Positions 35,571 through 48,716 are shown, numbered from the stretch's first letter. The stretch: 64,000 nt of DNA from Lasiosphaeris hirsuta (GCA_030549175.1 JAUKUA010000003.1:4526001-4590000); one strand, 5' to 3'. Made by a program: numbers and translations. Notes: generated by a model from the sequence alone, not told the origin.

Positions 35571-38500
35571 GCGGGACTCGGGAGATGCCCCCCTGAACAA
35601 GAACAACAACCACAAAGCAGATCATCTTTTTATTGTCCAAACAGCCACCAACATCACTATTCCCTACGTCATCAAACTACTGCAACTATCTCACATCAAA
35701 TACCCACCACCGATCATGCGATGCGCAACGCTACTGCTTTCCTTTGTTCGCCGATCCCAACACCACCACCCTCTTATACATAATGTGTCATGTATTTTGT
35801 CAACCCAGGAAGAAAGAGCAGATTTGGCATCGGATCGGCGTCATGTTGCTATTTTATGGGTTGGTGCTTCCCCGATTCGATTAAGTGCCTAGCGAGGAGT
35901 GGATCATAGCGATGGAAAAGGAGGAGCCCGAAATGTGGAAGAGAGGAGGAGGGGTGAGAGAAAAGAGAAGGGGCTGAGTTTGCCTGCTGCTACTTGATCG
36001 CTATCCGGTCAATACAGCGTGCTTCACTCAAACCCGTGTTTATTTGTTATTTGCTTTCCATCTATTTATATACTTGTGATGTTGCGTTCGTGAGAAAAGG
36101 AAGATCTCTTTGGAGCTTTGGTGCCCCCTGGGGAATGTTATTTGGTGATGTTGACTTTTGATGGGACAGAGGTGCACCAGGGTGTAACTCGACAGATGGA
36201 TGTGAGATGATGGAGATGGGTTACATATCGTGTATGAAGAACCGACCTTGATACCTGCTTGTGTTTGCGATGTGTTTTAGCCAGGGTGCTCATGCTGGGA
36301 TCAGAGTATAATATTGGTAATTGATACATAATGGTAAAGAATTCTGTCCTGGTAATGTTATCATCATGCTCTGGGGATAGGTTGTCGAGTGAGACGTCCT
36401 AGTTTATAAGGCAGATAGAGCCATGGCCTCATAGACTTTTTTGTTCTTCCTTTGGTGCATTGTGATAGGAGGGTGAATGCGTTTATGGCAGGTTGTTTTC
36501 AAGATGGTTTGGTAGCGCAGGGGGGTTCAAGGTTTTTTTTTAGGTGGGGGAGGGGGGGTGGATTGGAAATGAGCAAGAATATGTTGGGGAATTTGAATCT
36601 GGGATTTTCTGGTCAAGAAGAGAGGGGCTTCGTGCATAGGCTCAGAGAGCCATTTTCTGGTTCTATACTGTGAAAATGGGAGCTACTCCGCTGAAAGATC
36701 GCTTAGTTGTAGTGGTGGATAAGGGATCGGGGATGTGCATTGGGGGCTATAGTTTTCTCGACTTAGCTCTAGCTCTGCGAAGTATCATGGCCCTTGGGCC
36801 ATGGTGAGTAGAGTAACCGGCCAAGCAAGGGAGAGAAGGAAAGTTATAAAAATAAAAGAGGTGGATAAATGTAAATAAATCAGGAAGGTTGAACCTGGAA
36901 CCTCTCAAAAAGCGAAGAGGCCTGTGTGGCGCACGCGCCGACACACAGAGTCAATTGTTGATTCTCCATTAAAGTCTTCAACTACTTCGCTGAGAGTTTG
37001 CTCGGCTGTAGGGATATATAAAGTGATCACTGAGCCTTTGCTTAGGATAGCACACCGCGCGGCGGGAACAATAGGCGGGTAGCTGGTTTCGCTCCGCGCT
37101 CGAGTGAAGCAGAATGGGCAAACAAAGTCACGTCCCATGAAGACAAATTCCACAGCGACAACAGCGTTACCCAGCCCCTACAATACCAACAACCCTGGTG
37201 TCGCTCAGGAAGCAGTGAACGTCCCCGCGTTGACGGGTGCTAGAAACAAAACATACGATTTCTGCCACAGTCTATATTTTGCTGTACACTATCGTGTCCT
37301 TCATCCCTTGGCATTTAAGTATGACCACCTGACCAAAGGCGTCTCTTGGACCCGGCGTCATGCGAAGGTAGAACGCCAGCATCCTATCGACGAGCGGTTG
37401 GTTGCTGACACTGCCTCGGGTTTATTCACAGGGCTTAGCACAGGGCCTAGCACAGGGCTATCGCCGCTCCACTCATTCTCAACCTACTCACTAGACTCTC
37501 GCGACTATGAAGAAGATCCAGGGCGCTCTCCAGCAATGTCCACACCATGTTGGTGGCACGAGGCGAGGCTGGCAGTGGCAGAAAGTAATTTCGGCAGTGG
37601 TGTAAATGATGAAGATGCCGCCCTGTGGTTCACCCCGCCACGGCATAACGAAGTTACCGGCCCATTGCGTCCTATGTTGATAGTGAGCTGAAGTTGTTCA
37701 GAGATTATTTATGTTCCATGTCTTGGTTGTGGGTGGGAAAAAAGGGAGGAAACTTCCACCCTCTTTCCCTCTTTCTGGAATGAACCTCGAAGACGGGAGC
37801 TGCCACTATCCCTTAGTGTCAGGTGCTTTCTAGTTCTCGGCTGCGTTGCAAGGTTGGAACCCAATTTGGGGTGATTAAGGACCAAGAAACACTGAATCAG
37901 CATCCCATCTCGGCGTTCATCATCACCTTGTCAAGGCGCTAGGTGATCAGTATTTTCAGGGTAAATAATGCCATTCTGCACAGTATGTTACTATACAATA
38001 AGGCTCCATCGCATGGAAGCAGGCGGTATGAGGAATTAATTACATGCACAACTGGGCGAGCTGCGGTGCGGACTTGAGGGGATATTCTTGACCGAGTCTC
38101 AGTATAAATTGGCGTTTGTTGCCTTGCTGTTTGCTCTCCTTCCAAGGTATCAGGCTGAAGTTGCAAGGGGGGCTGCACTTATACAAACCTAACCCTGGCC
38201 CTAGCTCCTTGTTCCCATGACTTTCACTCCCAGAAGTGGGGCTTTGTGATCCCTGCAACCGTTGGCCCACACTCCTTTCTCCACACCAAATCGCGGGGAG
38301 CTTCAGCCTGGCGTCTGCCCACACCACAACTTTAGAGTCGATCTGCAACTGCGAACCGGGAACGAAGAACCGCCTCCAAATCCCTACCCGGACAGTTCTT
38401 GCCAGAGCATACACACTTGCCACCTTCAGCTTTCCCGGACCCCGGAATGACTGCAACAAGCTCTCCGCCTTCGAGTGTCCCCTAGGCAGTTGCTCCCTCT

Positions 38501-38591
38501 GACCTCGCACCGCCCACCCCACCGTTTCGGCTCGCCAAGCCAAATCTCGAGATAACGACGCTAAATTTCAACTCACCAGGTTACCACCAAC
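35571..38591. other. Intergenic, 3.0 kb
   Basis: Mostly non-coding. The left part is 3' UTR and spacer. One 195-aa frame (37104-37691) is listed separately at low confidence. A stretch at 36885-36950 on the minus strand resembles tRNA parts but does not fold as a tRNA. The right end is the CSN3 promoter, with a pyrimidine-rich leader. Confidence 0.5.
37104..37691 (+). CDS. Hypothetical 195-aa open frame, doubtful
   Basis: An open frame with no recognised domain. It contains a short repeat, G-L-S-T-G-P-S-T-G-L-S, coded by three copies of an 11-12 base unit at about 37427-37462. Codon use is less GC-rich at third positions than in the firm genes. There is no signal peptide or TM segment. It may be chance or the remnant of a decayed gene. 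Confidence 0.22.
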   Translation: MKQNGQTKSRPMKTNSTATTALPSPYNTNNPGVAQEAVNVPALTGARNKTYDFCHSLYFAVHYRVLHPLAFKYDHLTKGVSWTRRHAKVERQHPIDERLVADTASGLFTGLSTGPSTGLSPLHSFSTYSLDSRDYEEDPGRSPAMSTPCWWHEARLAVAESNFGSGVNDEDAALWFTPPRHNEVTGPLRPMLIVS

Positions 38592-40156
38592 ATGGATCAC
38601 TGCGCCTCGGTGCTTCTGGCCTTCCCCGAGGCCAAGGAGATCACCGAAAATTACGTCTACCACAAGACTGCTCAGCAACACGTCCAGAAGGTAGAGAGGT
38701 TGATCAAGGAGAACACTGCTACCTTCAGTGGCCTCGCCGCACAACTTCTCGAGGTGCGTTTCTGCCCGCGCGGAGGCTTCAGCTTTGCCGTTGCTAACCA
38801 ATTACCCAGCATGTAAACCCGGCGATTAACTCGATATCCTACCTCGCCTTGCTCCAGACACTCCTGTCGCGCGACAAGGCTCCCCAAACGAACCAACCCC
38901 TCCTTTCAGCAATAACCACCTTCCTGATGACCTTCGACCCGCGGCAGATACGATATGTCGGCACCACACTGTCAAATCTACTCACGACTGTCGGGGAAGG
39001 GGAGATCTTTCCAGTGAGTGACCCGTACACCAGACGCGCGGGCGGAGCTTGCTAACGTAGAACCAAGGCTTCAGTTGCCGTCGATTTGCTGGCTACAGCC
39101 CTACTCCGTATCGACCCCACGGGTTCCATGCTCACTTCACACCACATATCCCTAGTCAACCTTGCCTATCTGACCGATAACATCGAGCCTATAAGACCCG
39201 TCATCGAAAAGACGATCGTCTTTTACCCTGGCATAAAAAGCTCGAGCGACGGCCGGTACCTCTGCGACATGCAGCTGCCACCCCCGGCATACATCACACC
39301 CGACACTGGTCTTACCACCAAGCTCAACAGCAGCGCCGTGCTGCAGTACGATCTCCTCTGTGGCCTATGCTTCATAGCACGCTCTTCCTGGCAGAAGGCC
39401 TTTGACGCGCTTGAGCGCGTCATCTCCTACCCAACCAAGGACGGTGTCTGCAGTAATATTATGGCCAAGGCCCATAACAAATGGGTGCTTGTAGGGCTAC
39501 TACTCACCGGAAAGACGCCAACGGTGCCCGCACTCGCCTGGCAAGGAGCCCAAAAGATCTATGGAACCCTCGGTAAGCCGTACACCTCGATCGGCACCGC
39601 ATTCGAGCAGGAGACTGCGGAAACCCTCAAAGCCGAGTTCGAGACCCTCGGCCAACAGTTCTGGGCCGAAGAGGGAAACCTCGGTTTGATGCGTCTCGTT
39701 CTCGCCCATTATCAGCGGTGGAAGATCGTTGGTCTGCGCGATATCTACACCAAGATATCACTCGCACAGATTCGCACGATTACCCAAAGCGCAGAGACGG
39801 GCACCCCGCTTGCAACTGAGGCTGAGGTTCTTGAGCTTGTGCTTGGGATGATCCAGGATGGAATGTTAAATGGCGTAGTCGAGCAACCAGAGGGACAGCC
39901 GGCGTACCTTACCTTTTTATCGCCAACAGAGGAGTTGAGCGAGGCTGAATTCGGGGCCAAGATGTTACAGACGGCGCAGCGCATCAAGAACCTTGAGCCC
40001 ATCGTCAAGGCAACAAATGAGCGTCTGGGGACCAGTCGGGAGTACCTGCGCCATTTGGTTAGGGACTCAAAGAACAAGGACAAGGATCCTGGGTTCGTCG
40101 GATTCGATCACTCGATCGAGGATGAGGATCTCATGTCGGGGGTGCTTGGGCCATGA
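38592..40156 (+). CDS. COP9 signalosome subunit 3 (CSN3)
   Basis: A 484-aa PCI-family subunit of the COP9 signalosome, the complex that removes Nedd8 from cullin-RING ubiquitin ligases. Three exons (38592-38753, 38810-39013, 39068-40156) join in phase 0. The N-terminal half is helical, with repeated short helices such as PAINSISYLALLQTLLSRD and PRQIRYVGTTLSNLLTTVGE. The C-terminal third has a PCI-type winged-helix region: LRDIYTKISLAQIRTITQ, and then MIQDGMLNGVVEQPEG. Segments such as YDLLCGLCFIARSSWQKAFD match the CSN3 branch better than the proteasome lid subunit Rpn3, as I recall these families. The acidic tail is usual for fungal members. It converges with the RPA1 gene, leaving 760 bp between stops. 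Confidence 0.87.
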
Positions 40157-40916
40157 AAAGGGAAATGACACAGTTACTTAACGATGATGAAGACCAGCGT
40201 GATGTATCAGCGTGGGGACGTGTATTGAAACTATAGCACGCTGGATCGTAGCCTGAGGGGGGCAATTGGGGAGACTTGGACCGGTCGATGATTCTGGGAA
40301 GCAATGCTATGTAGTAGAGCTGACGTTCTTACGAGGGCGAGGATGGGCTAATGCTACCATGGTGTGCACTTGCTTTACGATAGAGAGCATAGTAAATGCA
40401 CTTCTCAGCAGAGGTTAGGTAGACGGGAAAGGGCAGACGAAACTGCAACGAGGATCTGAGAAGATTCGAGCATTATACTTGTGCTGCATGGACTTTTTTC
40501 TGTTTTTGCAAGAATATTGTTGAATGAGCAGTGAGAGAAGCTATATCAATACCCATGGCGCTGTGCTAGAATGTGCGGACAAAGTCAAATACTTATTTGG
40601 AGGTGGTCACCCCTGACCGGCCCCTGATTCTCATCTCCACCTCCGAGTATGTCTCTCACTTCGCGTTAAACATGCGCGTTTACATTATTCCGACATCATC
40701 AGCCCGTAATAAACATCGCCACCCCCCTTTGCCCATGCGGTCTACCAAATCTCCATGGTTGAGTGTATGTTGGCAAATCAGTCCACGAGCCTATGGAGAG
40801 GTTGCAAATGATAAGCTAAGACCGTGTAGCCACTATCCTCGCGGCATACCCGACCGTCTCCGATCCCAAAGTAAAAGACTGGAGTAAAATACCCTTTTCC
40901 TAAGCTCACTTGAGGC
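40157..40916. other. Intergenic between convergent genes, 0.76 kb
   Basis: 3' UTRs and spacer. A 104-aa frame at 40573-40887 has no domain and is probably chance. Confidence 0.5.
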
Positions 40917-42967
40917 CTAGATGCTCATTTGCTTGATCAGCTCCGCCAGCTTGTGGCCCTCAGACTTATAATCCAAGGGTGCGATGCTCATCACCTGGTA
41001 GCGAATCCTGTTTCCATCGTTAGCCAATCATCCTAACACTATCAATCACGACGACCCCCCAAAAAAAAAACCGACATACCTCGGCTGTTCCCCAAAGCTA
41101 TCCATTTTTGCGCGGCAGCGGAAGATGAACTGTCTGCAATTGGCTGCTTCAAACTCGGCCGCAAGCCGTGTGTCGTCCATCTCGCGGATCTCGACTAGCT
41201 CGTCGGCACTCTTGCCACCCATGATGACGCGGCCCGTATCGTCGAAGGCGCTGAGCCAGAGCTGGCCTGTGTGGTCGTTGACGCTCATGCTCATGATGTA
41301 GCGGTACTGCGGGCGGTCGTGGCTGACGTTGCACTTCTCACAGCGCCATGTGCCGTCGCCTGAGTCGACAACCTTCTTGTTGCAGCCCTCGTTGCGGCAG
41401 GCCGGGTACGAGAAGTTCTCTTGTCGGATGTGCACAATTGTTGCCTTGAGGTTGAAGTAGTCCACGTTCTCCATGCCTAGACTCTCCTTCTTGACGTCCT
41501 GGATGCTCTTGAGCTCGTCCTTGCGGCCCGTGGCAGCGCCCATGGTTGCCATGCCGTTGTGTGTCGCAAACGTGTCGTTGCGACCTGAAGCGTCGTACCA
41601 GCCCTTGAGCCGGTGTGCTTCTGGAATATCCGGATCAACGGCCATGGTGCCGGATGACAGGAGTGAGAGACTGCGGCCGCCAAAGTCGCCCACGCGCGTG
41701 CCCTTGAAGGCTACGACAGACTCGGGCGCGACGTCGAAGCTGGTCGCCGTCTTCCCCCAAATGGTCAGGCGCACTTGAAATCCTGTGTCATCGACGAGGA
41801 TAAGCTCACGCTTATCATAAGGCTTCTGTGTTGTTTTCGATACGATCTGTGACACTTCTTGAACCTCCTTCAGGACGCCGATGACGTCGACCGTCGCGTC
41901 CTTCTCTACTTCCTGCAGCTCCTGAATGTTGCAGAAGTTGAAGCGCACCTGTGGCACATTGGTCTGGTCCTCGGCCTTCTCAATTACCGTGTCGCGCTCG
42001 AACGTGAGCTCGTAGTCGTTGGGGAGGTTGGACCACTGCTTCTTGGCGAGCTGGACTTTGCACGGGGTCGAGATGTAATAGACAGAGCCTTCCTGGAGCA
42101 ACTCGTAGAACGAGTCAACTTGGTCGTTGAAACCCGTCGCCCGGATCTCGCCGCTCTCGTCCAAGAGGTTTACGCTGAACAGCTTGCCCTCACCGGTTGC
42201 CTTGTGCCAGGTCTTGATGTCGGATTTCTGTGTGACTCTCACCTTGATAGTCCACTTATGCGAATACATAGATAGCGCCTCAATAGGGTAGAGAGTGCCT
42301 CCGCCATGCTGTGTGCTGCTGCTGCCTCCGCTGTTGTTGCCAGTCGGTCGAGATGCCATTTGCTTCTGGACCTGCGGCTTGGTATCCTCAACAGGTTCGC
42401 TCTTCGCGCCATAAAAACCGGCGCCTCCCATGGTGGTATTATGCTGGGGCTCAGAGGATTTCTGCTCGATGGCTGCCGGGTCCCCAATCTTTTCTGGGGT
42501 GCCGAGGTTTGAGATCACTTCGAGGTCTAGGATAATCAAAACGCTGAGCTACTTGTCAGCGATGTTGAGGCAAAGCAAGAAAGAACTACTGTCGTACCTC
42601 CTTCCCTTGAGATGTTGTGCCTGGTAGGATTTCATCCGGATGATACATCCACGCTGAAGCAGGCCATCATGCACGACGTGATTCGACTGGGTGGCCAACA
42701 TGCACTGCACATAGTTGCGAATATCACTGAGAACGAGGCGATACCTCTCGGGGGCATTCCCTGGAGCCTTTGACTCAAGGGTCTTGACCTGGAGGCATTG
42801 CAAGATAGGGACGGGGAAGCGGTCGGAGGCGTGTGTGGGATCGTTGAAGATGGCACTGGATGAAAGGCCGGTCAGATCATTTGTTTGCTGGTCGGTGCCC
42901 ACTGCCCGAAAATTCGAGGGATGAAAACGTACTCTATTGCGCCCTGCGTAATCTCGTTGTGCGCCAT
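40917..42967 (-). CDS. RFA1: Replication protein A large subunit (RPA1/Rfa1)
   Basis: The large subunit of the heterotrimeric single-stranded-DNA-binding protein used in DNA replication, repair and recombination. It has 615 aa from four exons: 42967-42933, 42855-42598, 42543-41080 and 41007-40917 in transcript order. The N-terminal OB fold (MAHNEITQGAIDAIFNDP onward) is followed by a linker and DNA-binding domains A and B (IEALSMYSHKWTIKVRVTQK; LILVDDTGFQVRLTIWGKTA). Domain C carries a zinc ribbon with the cysteines of CRNEGC and WRCEKC. Introns are short (54-77 bp) and all phases agree. Length and domain order match the family. The gene is divergent from the amidohydrolase gene, with 630 bp between starts. 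Confidence 0.95.
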
Positions 42968-43598
42968 GATGTGTGGCTACTCTCGTCTGTGGTCTGTTCG
43001 GCGACGCTGACGTTGATGCAGAAGGGCATTTGTGGTATAATCTGTCCACAACAAAGTGAGAGGCGACAGCAGCGACTGAATATTTGGAGGGGTCGCGCGT
43101 TGGGCACGGTGTAGCGGCGCGATCATTCGCGTCGAGGGGCGCACCCCTTGTTTAATTGCTAGGCACGCACCGTGCGTCAACGCTCCGCTGAACGCCCGCA
43201 CTGTTTCCTCTCTCACAGCAGACCATCCCCTCCGTCCCTAGTGACCATTATAGAGCCCTCGTTCCTTCTTACAGCACAGTTAAGCACTTTCCTAACGTAT
43301 GTACCGGGCAACTCGCAGCTTCCCTTCATCCGCTATTTCTCAAGGTCAAGCCAGCCAGTTTCGGGTGAGAGATCAACGCATCTGACAGGGGTACTCGCAA
43401 GCGGGGTCTCTCCTATTCCCAACCCCGCCATGTCGGTGAGAGTTGCTGCCCTTTGGGCACTGCATCAACACTAGACATTGAGAATCTCAAGCTGCCATAT
43501 CTTACTCGCAAGAACAAAGAGATACCCCCAATGCAACTCTAACCAGTGCTAGAGCCATTCCCAAAATCCATCCTGAACCCCTCAAACCATCGCCCACC
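42968..43598. promoter_or_regulatory. Shared intergenic region of divergent RPA1 and amidohydrolase genes
   Basis: A 630-bp region between two start codons on opposite strands, so it must contain both promoters. I could not assign any specific site. The frames it holds look accidental. Confidence 0.5.
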
Positions 43599-44696
43599 AT
43601 GCCCTTCCCGACCATCGACTCCCACATCCACCTCTACCCCGAATCCGAGCTCTCCTCTCTCGCCTGGCACACCCCGTCACACCCCCTGACCGGCCGCCAC
43701 TCGGTTGCCGAATTCCAGACAGCAACCTCGTCCCCGCCCGAGCTCGACGGCTTCATCCTCATTGAAGCTGACCGTAAAAACGACGACTCCAAAGACTGGA
43801 CCGCTCCGCTCCAAGAGATCGCCTGGGCCCGCCGCCTCCTCGCGGGCGCCCCCGGCGCCGACGAGGGCTTCACGCTCGCCGATTCCAAGCAGTGTCTGGC
43901 CGTCGTGCCGTGGGCTCCGGTCCCGCTCGGCGCGGAGAAGCTTTCCGAGTACCTTGCCAAGGCGGAGGAGGCGGCGGGTAGTCCCGAGGTGTGGGCCCGG
44001 GTTAAGGGATTCCGGTATCTGTTGCAGGACAAGCCGAGCGGGACTGCACTGGGGGATGGGTTCATTGAGGGCTTGAAGCTGCTGGGGAAAAGGGGGTATG
44101 TCTTCGATCTTGGGGTGGATCAGCACCGCCGAGGAAGGGCGCAGCTGGAGGAGGCCGTTGATCTGATTGACCGTGCACATGACGGGGTAGATGAGGAGGA
44201 GAAGGTGGTGTTTATCTTGAGTAAGGGTTTTCACTTATTTTTATGTCATGTTTGAGTCGAGTGTAATACTAATTCGGTCCCAGATCATCTCTGCAAGCCC
44301 GACTTGACCGTCATCAGCCAAACGGACCCGTCCTTCATTGCGTGGCGCACTACTATGTTCACACTCAGCAAGTGCCGCCGAACATACATGAAGCTAAGCG
44401 GCTGCTTCAGTGAGCTTCCCGATGGTTTGAAGGCTCGCCCGGCCGCCGATATTTTTTCGGCTATTCTCCCATGGCTGGCCGTGGTTCTCGCAGCATTTGG
44501 GCCCAGTCGGATCATGTTTGCCAGTGACTGGCCAGTGTGCTCTGTAGGTGTGGGTGATGACGCCTGGCAAAAGTGGCACAAAGTTGTCGAGATGGTTTGC
44601 GACTTGGCTGGGCTCAGTGAAGAGGATCAGAGAATGCTTTGGAGTGGTACGGCGAAGGCGGCCTATAACCTAAACGAGTTTGTGGCAGTCTTCTAA
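43599..44696 (+). CDS. Amidohydrolase (metal-dependent TIM-barrel lactonase/hydrolase)
   Basis: A 344-aa protein of the amidohydrolase-2 family from exons 43599-44220 and 44284-44696. The N-terminal metal-binding motif is seen in TIDSHIHLYPE (HxH), and the closing catalytic Asp in FASDWPVC. Between them, KGFRYLLQDKP and DLGVDQHRR fit the barrel strands of the family. Members hydrolyse lactones such as L-rhamnono-1,4-lactone or 2-pyrone-4,6-dicarboxylate in sugar-acid or aromatic catabolism. The substrate here cannot be told from sequence. There is no signal peptide, so it is probably cytosolic. No neighbouring catabolic genes support a pathway. Confidence 0.87.
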
Positions 44697-47600
44697 AGTT
44701 TTCTTCTTTTCCCGGAGACGGAAAAGTTCTCACCACTGAGTTGGTATCTCAAATTGAAAGCTTGCCGCCATGTGCATAATTCAAAAATATTTCAAGCTAT
44801 TCTAGGAATGTGCATTCTGAGACGTCGAGGTAGCAATTAAATCACAGCGGAAGTGGGCAAACCACAACATGAAAACAAAAAGTTCCTTGCCAATTATAGC
44901 CCGCCCAAGGACATAATAATTATGATAACACAATGTCACTACTCTGGATTACGGCCCGACACTCGGCAAGATGTCCTGGTACTAGCTTTGTTTTCCCTGT
45001 ATACAGTCAATTGTCCGCCGAGCCGATCGGCCCACCACTACTACCCGGCCTCCCGATTTGAAACATATGCGGAAGCATTTTCATTCACACGTGTTTTTCG
45101 GCCAAATACGCTAATAAATACACTAATTGTGCACAAGACCGGTTGCGATTCTGATCTGGGACATAATTATTCTCCAAACCCCTCCCGCCTCTCAACTGCT
45201 CGCTTTGGGTCTGTGAATCGAAAAGTCGCCGGATCAACAGTTGTTGACAACACCGCTTGAGGGAGAAAATCCCCCTGAGTCCAGAACCGCGCGAAGAAAG
45301 GACTTGGCTCCCTTTCCCATTCCCTGGCAGACTTCAGCCGGGGATCTAGCTAGATACATCCGAGCCCTGGCTAGAGACCCAGCTAGGGTTTGTGCGCTAT
45401 GAAGCAAACAGCCTAGGGGCTCGGTTTTCGGCTGCCGACACGTTGCTCCGGGATCTGGGAGCAGCAAAATCTTCAGAGGAGCAAAATGAAAAGGAAGTCA
45501 CGAAATCACCAATTTATCGCGCGATGGGGCCAGCCAGCCCTCTTTCCCAAGGCCTTGCAAGGCGGTACCTCCATTTCCGCGATTTAGCCGTCCCTTTGAA
45601 AGCGGCGGCTCAAGCGGGCTACAAGCCATCCAAGGCCATCAAGGGAGATGTTCTCTCATGACTCCGATCCCCGACCTCCCCCACAACTGCTTGGGACTTG
45701 GAATTCATGACGCAGTCGGCCAAGGACAGCAAATGATGTTGAAAACCTTGACACACCAAAACTTGCGGCCGAATCGGCAGAAGACACGAGGAGCCGCCCT
45801 CACTGCAGCTTCGCGACGGGAACAGGACTGTGCTCGAGGACACTGTGCTTTGGCCTTCTTAGCCAGAAGAGGTCAGGATCAAATGACATGATACCTCTGC
45901 GGAAAGACCAAGGCGATCAACTGCCAGCTCAGCGCGGCATTCCATGCTCCTTGATCGATATTTTGCTTGGCAGAGCTTCCCGGGGCTGCGGAAAGTCTGG
46001 GGAAGCAGTCAAGCCATGAACCGTGGTCGCATCGCTAGCCGGAAAATTGCCCCGACATCCGGACTAGGCATAGAGCGAAAGGTGGGCAAAAAGCTGGGGG
46101 GAAGCGGAAAAGGGGGGGCCTGCAGGGGGGCATGTTCGCTCGATGTCTGCCACGTAATTCGATGCGTACCATGCCCAGGTTCCAGAAGATTTCTTGAAAC
46201 GGCCGAGCAACGGCATGAAGCAGGTACAAGTGGGAGATCATGGATATCGGACGACTCTGTCGAAGGGCATGTCATGATGACAAGAACACAGGGCAGGGAT
46301 GCACTCTTTACACCCTGTAGCAAGCATTCCTCCTGAGAACGCATCGAAAACATGACTTGATAGAATCAGAGGCTTTTTCTGTCTTTCGTGGGGAGGGAGC
46401 AGCCAAGCAGCCACCCCCATGTTTGACAAAAAGCCCGAATCGGAAAGGGAATCGACTCACAGAGTGTGTGATTGGCAGGTTGGCATGCTCTACTACCCTC
46501 AAAATCCAAGATATTACCCTATAATAGCGTGAAGGCCACATTCAAGTCTGATTGCGGCAAGCAGCAGCCTTCAATCCTCACTTATGCACGACCCCCCTTG
46601 TCAGACACTCAATGCCTGGGACACACTACTGCGCAGGTACGAAGTCTGCGTGGCTGCTGTACGTATTCTGCGCAAGGTTGGAGTCGCTGCAATCGGATTT
46701 TCTGTCGGGCATCGTCACAGGCCAAGATTCGGGGAGGTAGGGGAAGCGAGGCGTGCATCCGACATATTGTTTGCCAATGGCGAAGACGGAGCAATGAGAA
46801 GTGCTCAGACTGGCAAAACTGGAGAGACTGGAGGCAGCGATGTCACCTTTTTTTCTCACCTCTGTGTGATGTTGGCAAGCTGAGTCGAGAGGTGGAGAAG
46901 CTTTCAGACGAACCGTCGTCTTCCCCACAGACCCACTTGAATTTCCGCGGGCTGGAGCAACCCCAGTTGGGGAAAAGTGTGGATTCGCCGCCCCAGACTT
47001 GCCCCGTGGGGAGCAAGCGAAAGAAAAAAAAATCTGTTGCTGCGTTCCACATTCCTCTCTCGCGCGCTCACAGACACCCGGCTGGCCGTTTTCCTGGCCC
47101 CAGCCAGAGATTGGAAGGCAGAGAAGCGAACAAAGCAGCAGGCCAGCCAAACACGACTCCTCACACCCACCGCTTGTTGGTTTTCCTGTTACCATGACCA
47201 ACAGATTCGAAAACCGAGACGGTCTATCGACACGCTACTAACTGGAGACGTTATAGGTTGCAATCAAGGCAGCTTACCCACTTGCTGGCCCGGCATCTCG
47301 CTGACCGACGACGGCTTTTGGCTGCGAATCCGCTGCATACTCGCTGCCAAGTGTCATGTCTCGTCTCTTTCCTCGCTTCTCATTGACGGACAGAACGGAC
47401 AGGCATGTCGGTCAGATCAGGCATTGGCAATAGTGGGTAAGTAGTGTACATAGTAGGTGCGCTTCACCGGCCGGTAGGATTGCGTGGGGTGCCTTTGTCG
47501 TCCCAAGTTCCCATCACTGGCCAAAGTCTGGCGCAGGATCGCCAGGTCCGTAATACGCAGTACCCCGTACCGTAGCCATCATAGTCTTTACCGGACTGCT

Positions 47601-48479
47601 GGCTGGTCGGTGTGTTGCGTCGCGGCGGCATCCCCTGCACACGCCCTGTTTTCTCTGTTTTGGAACATTCCTCCCTGAGATGCCGCATTGTCACAGGCAC
47701 TTTTTCCTGGCGGCAAGGGGCATGCCATTTTGGTGCCGTGTCTGGTCTGACGCCCATGCCTCACATTTCTTCTCAGCCCTCCCTGCCGCGGCCCTGCGAG
47801 TCGACAGGGGGCAAATGCGGTTCAACGGGGAGCCACGGCAAAAAGAAACCTACCGGAGCAGCCAGTGGCATGTCTTGGGCTCAGGCAAGCCAACGAAGCC
47901 AGCAGTGACCAGGTACCTCGCTAATTCCGTATTTGCTTTCTTTTCTACACTACAACCTGCTCTGTGCGCATCTGAGCGGCATGTACCTTCTCATTTGCGT
48001 GGAATTATACCCAAGCAACCAAGACAAATCTCGGACCTTTGACGACGGAAAAGTCTGGGGTGGTTGTACAAGTACCTGGCCCAACCCGTCTTCCCCAGGA
48101 TTCCATGGGCCGCATCTGTAATCCATATTTTCATATAAGACCTCGTTCTGCCTGAGACCCAGCAACCCAGTCCTCTCCATTCCCCTTCTTCCACGGTACA
48201 CTGCCACTGCTGCAACCAACCATCCAGCTTGTACTTGGTGCTTCCATTCTCGACTCGTCGCCGCCCCCGTAACCTGGGACAAGAGCTACAGCCCTCCCTC
48301 GCGTGCCACCACCTTACTTTGGTCTATTTAATACCAAACTCAGGTCTTGCACTTTTGCTCGCCTGCCTTCCAGTTCCAGCACTCAGCCATATCAACGACT
48401 CCTTCGAACATTCACAAGGTCAACCGCCATACCACCAACAACCATCAACGTGTCTGACACAGCAAGCTACACCTTCACC
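44697..48479. other. Intergenic, 3.8 kb
   Basis: No convincing gene. Several frames of 90-240 aa (for example 46472-47197) overlap on both strands and have no domain, as expected in GC-rich spacer. The last 400 bases are pyrimidine-rich and probably form the promoter and leader of the small gene at 48480. Confidence 0.5.
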
Positions 48480-48716
48480 ATGCCTACTCAAATCGCATCT
48501 CCCATCCCCATTGCGGCCTCGCGCCGCAACCTAGCTCTAGTCACCAATCAGGACCTCTTTGCGAGCCTCAACGCAACCTTAGCGTCCAAGAACAGCCAGC
48601 TATTAGCTCCCATTCACACCATCCAGGAAGACGACTACTCCGTCCCGGCCCCGCCGCCGCCGAGCCCTGTCAGTTTCCGTGACCACTGGCCCCAGAGCAT
48701 GTCAATCCGCCGTTGA
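48480..48716 (+). CDS. Small hypothetical protein, 78 aa
   Basis: A short frame starting at an ATG in a good context (CACCATGC) after a pyrimidine-rich leader. It begins MPTQIASPIPIAASRRNLAL and ends SFRDHWPQSMSIRR, with a Pro-rich stretch (PAPPPPSP) in between. No domain, signal peptide or TM segment is seen. The frame stays open upstream to an ATG at 48303; that would add 59 residues rich in Arg, Ser and Thr with few acidic residues. The extension could be a mitochondrial presequence or simply untranslated leader. Length, context and GC-rich third positions suggest a real gene, but I do not recognise the family. Confidence 0.5.
   Translation: MPTQIASPIPIAASRRNLALVTNQDLFASLNATLASKNSQLLAPIHTIQEDDYSVPAPPPPSPVSFRDHWPQSMSIRR

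Noticed and set aside
36885..36950. tRNA-like pieces on the minus strand (GGTTCAACC B-box-like sequence and an anticodon-arm-like hairpin)
   Set aside because: The T stem does not pair, the anticodon-like loop is too long and no acceptor stem can be formed. At best it is a decayed tRNA or SINE remnant.
46472..47197. 241-aa open frame in the 3.8-kb spacer
   Set aside because: No recognisable domain, poor codon pattern and equally long overlapping frames on the other strand.
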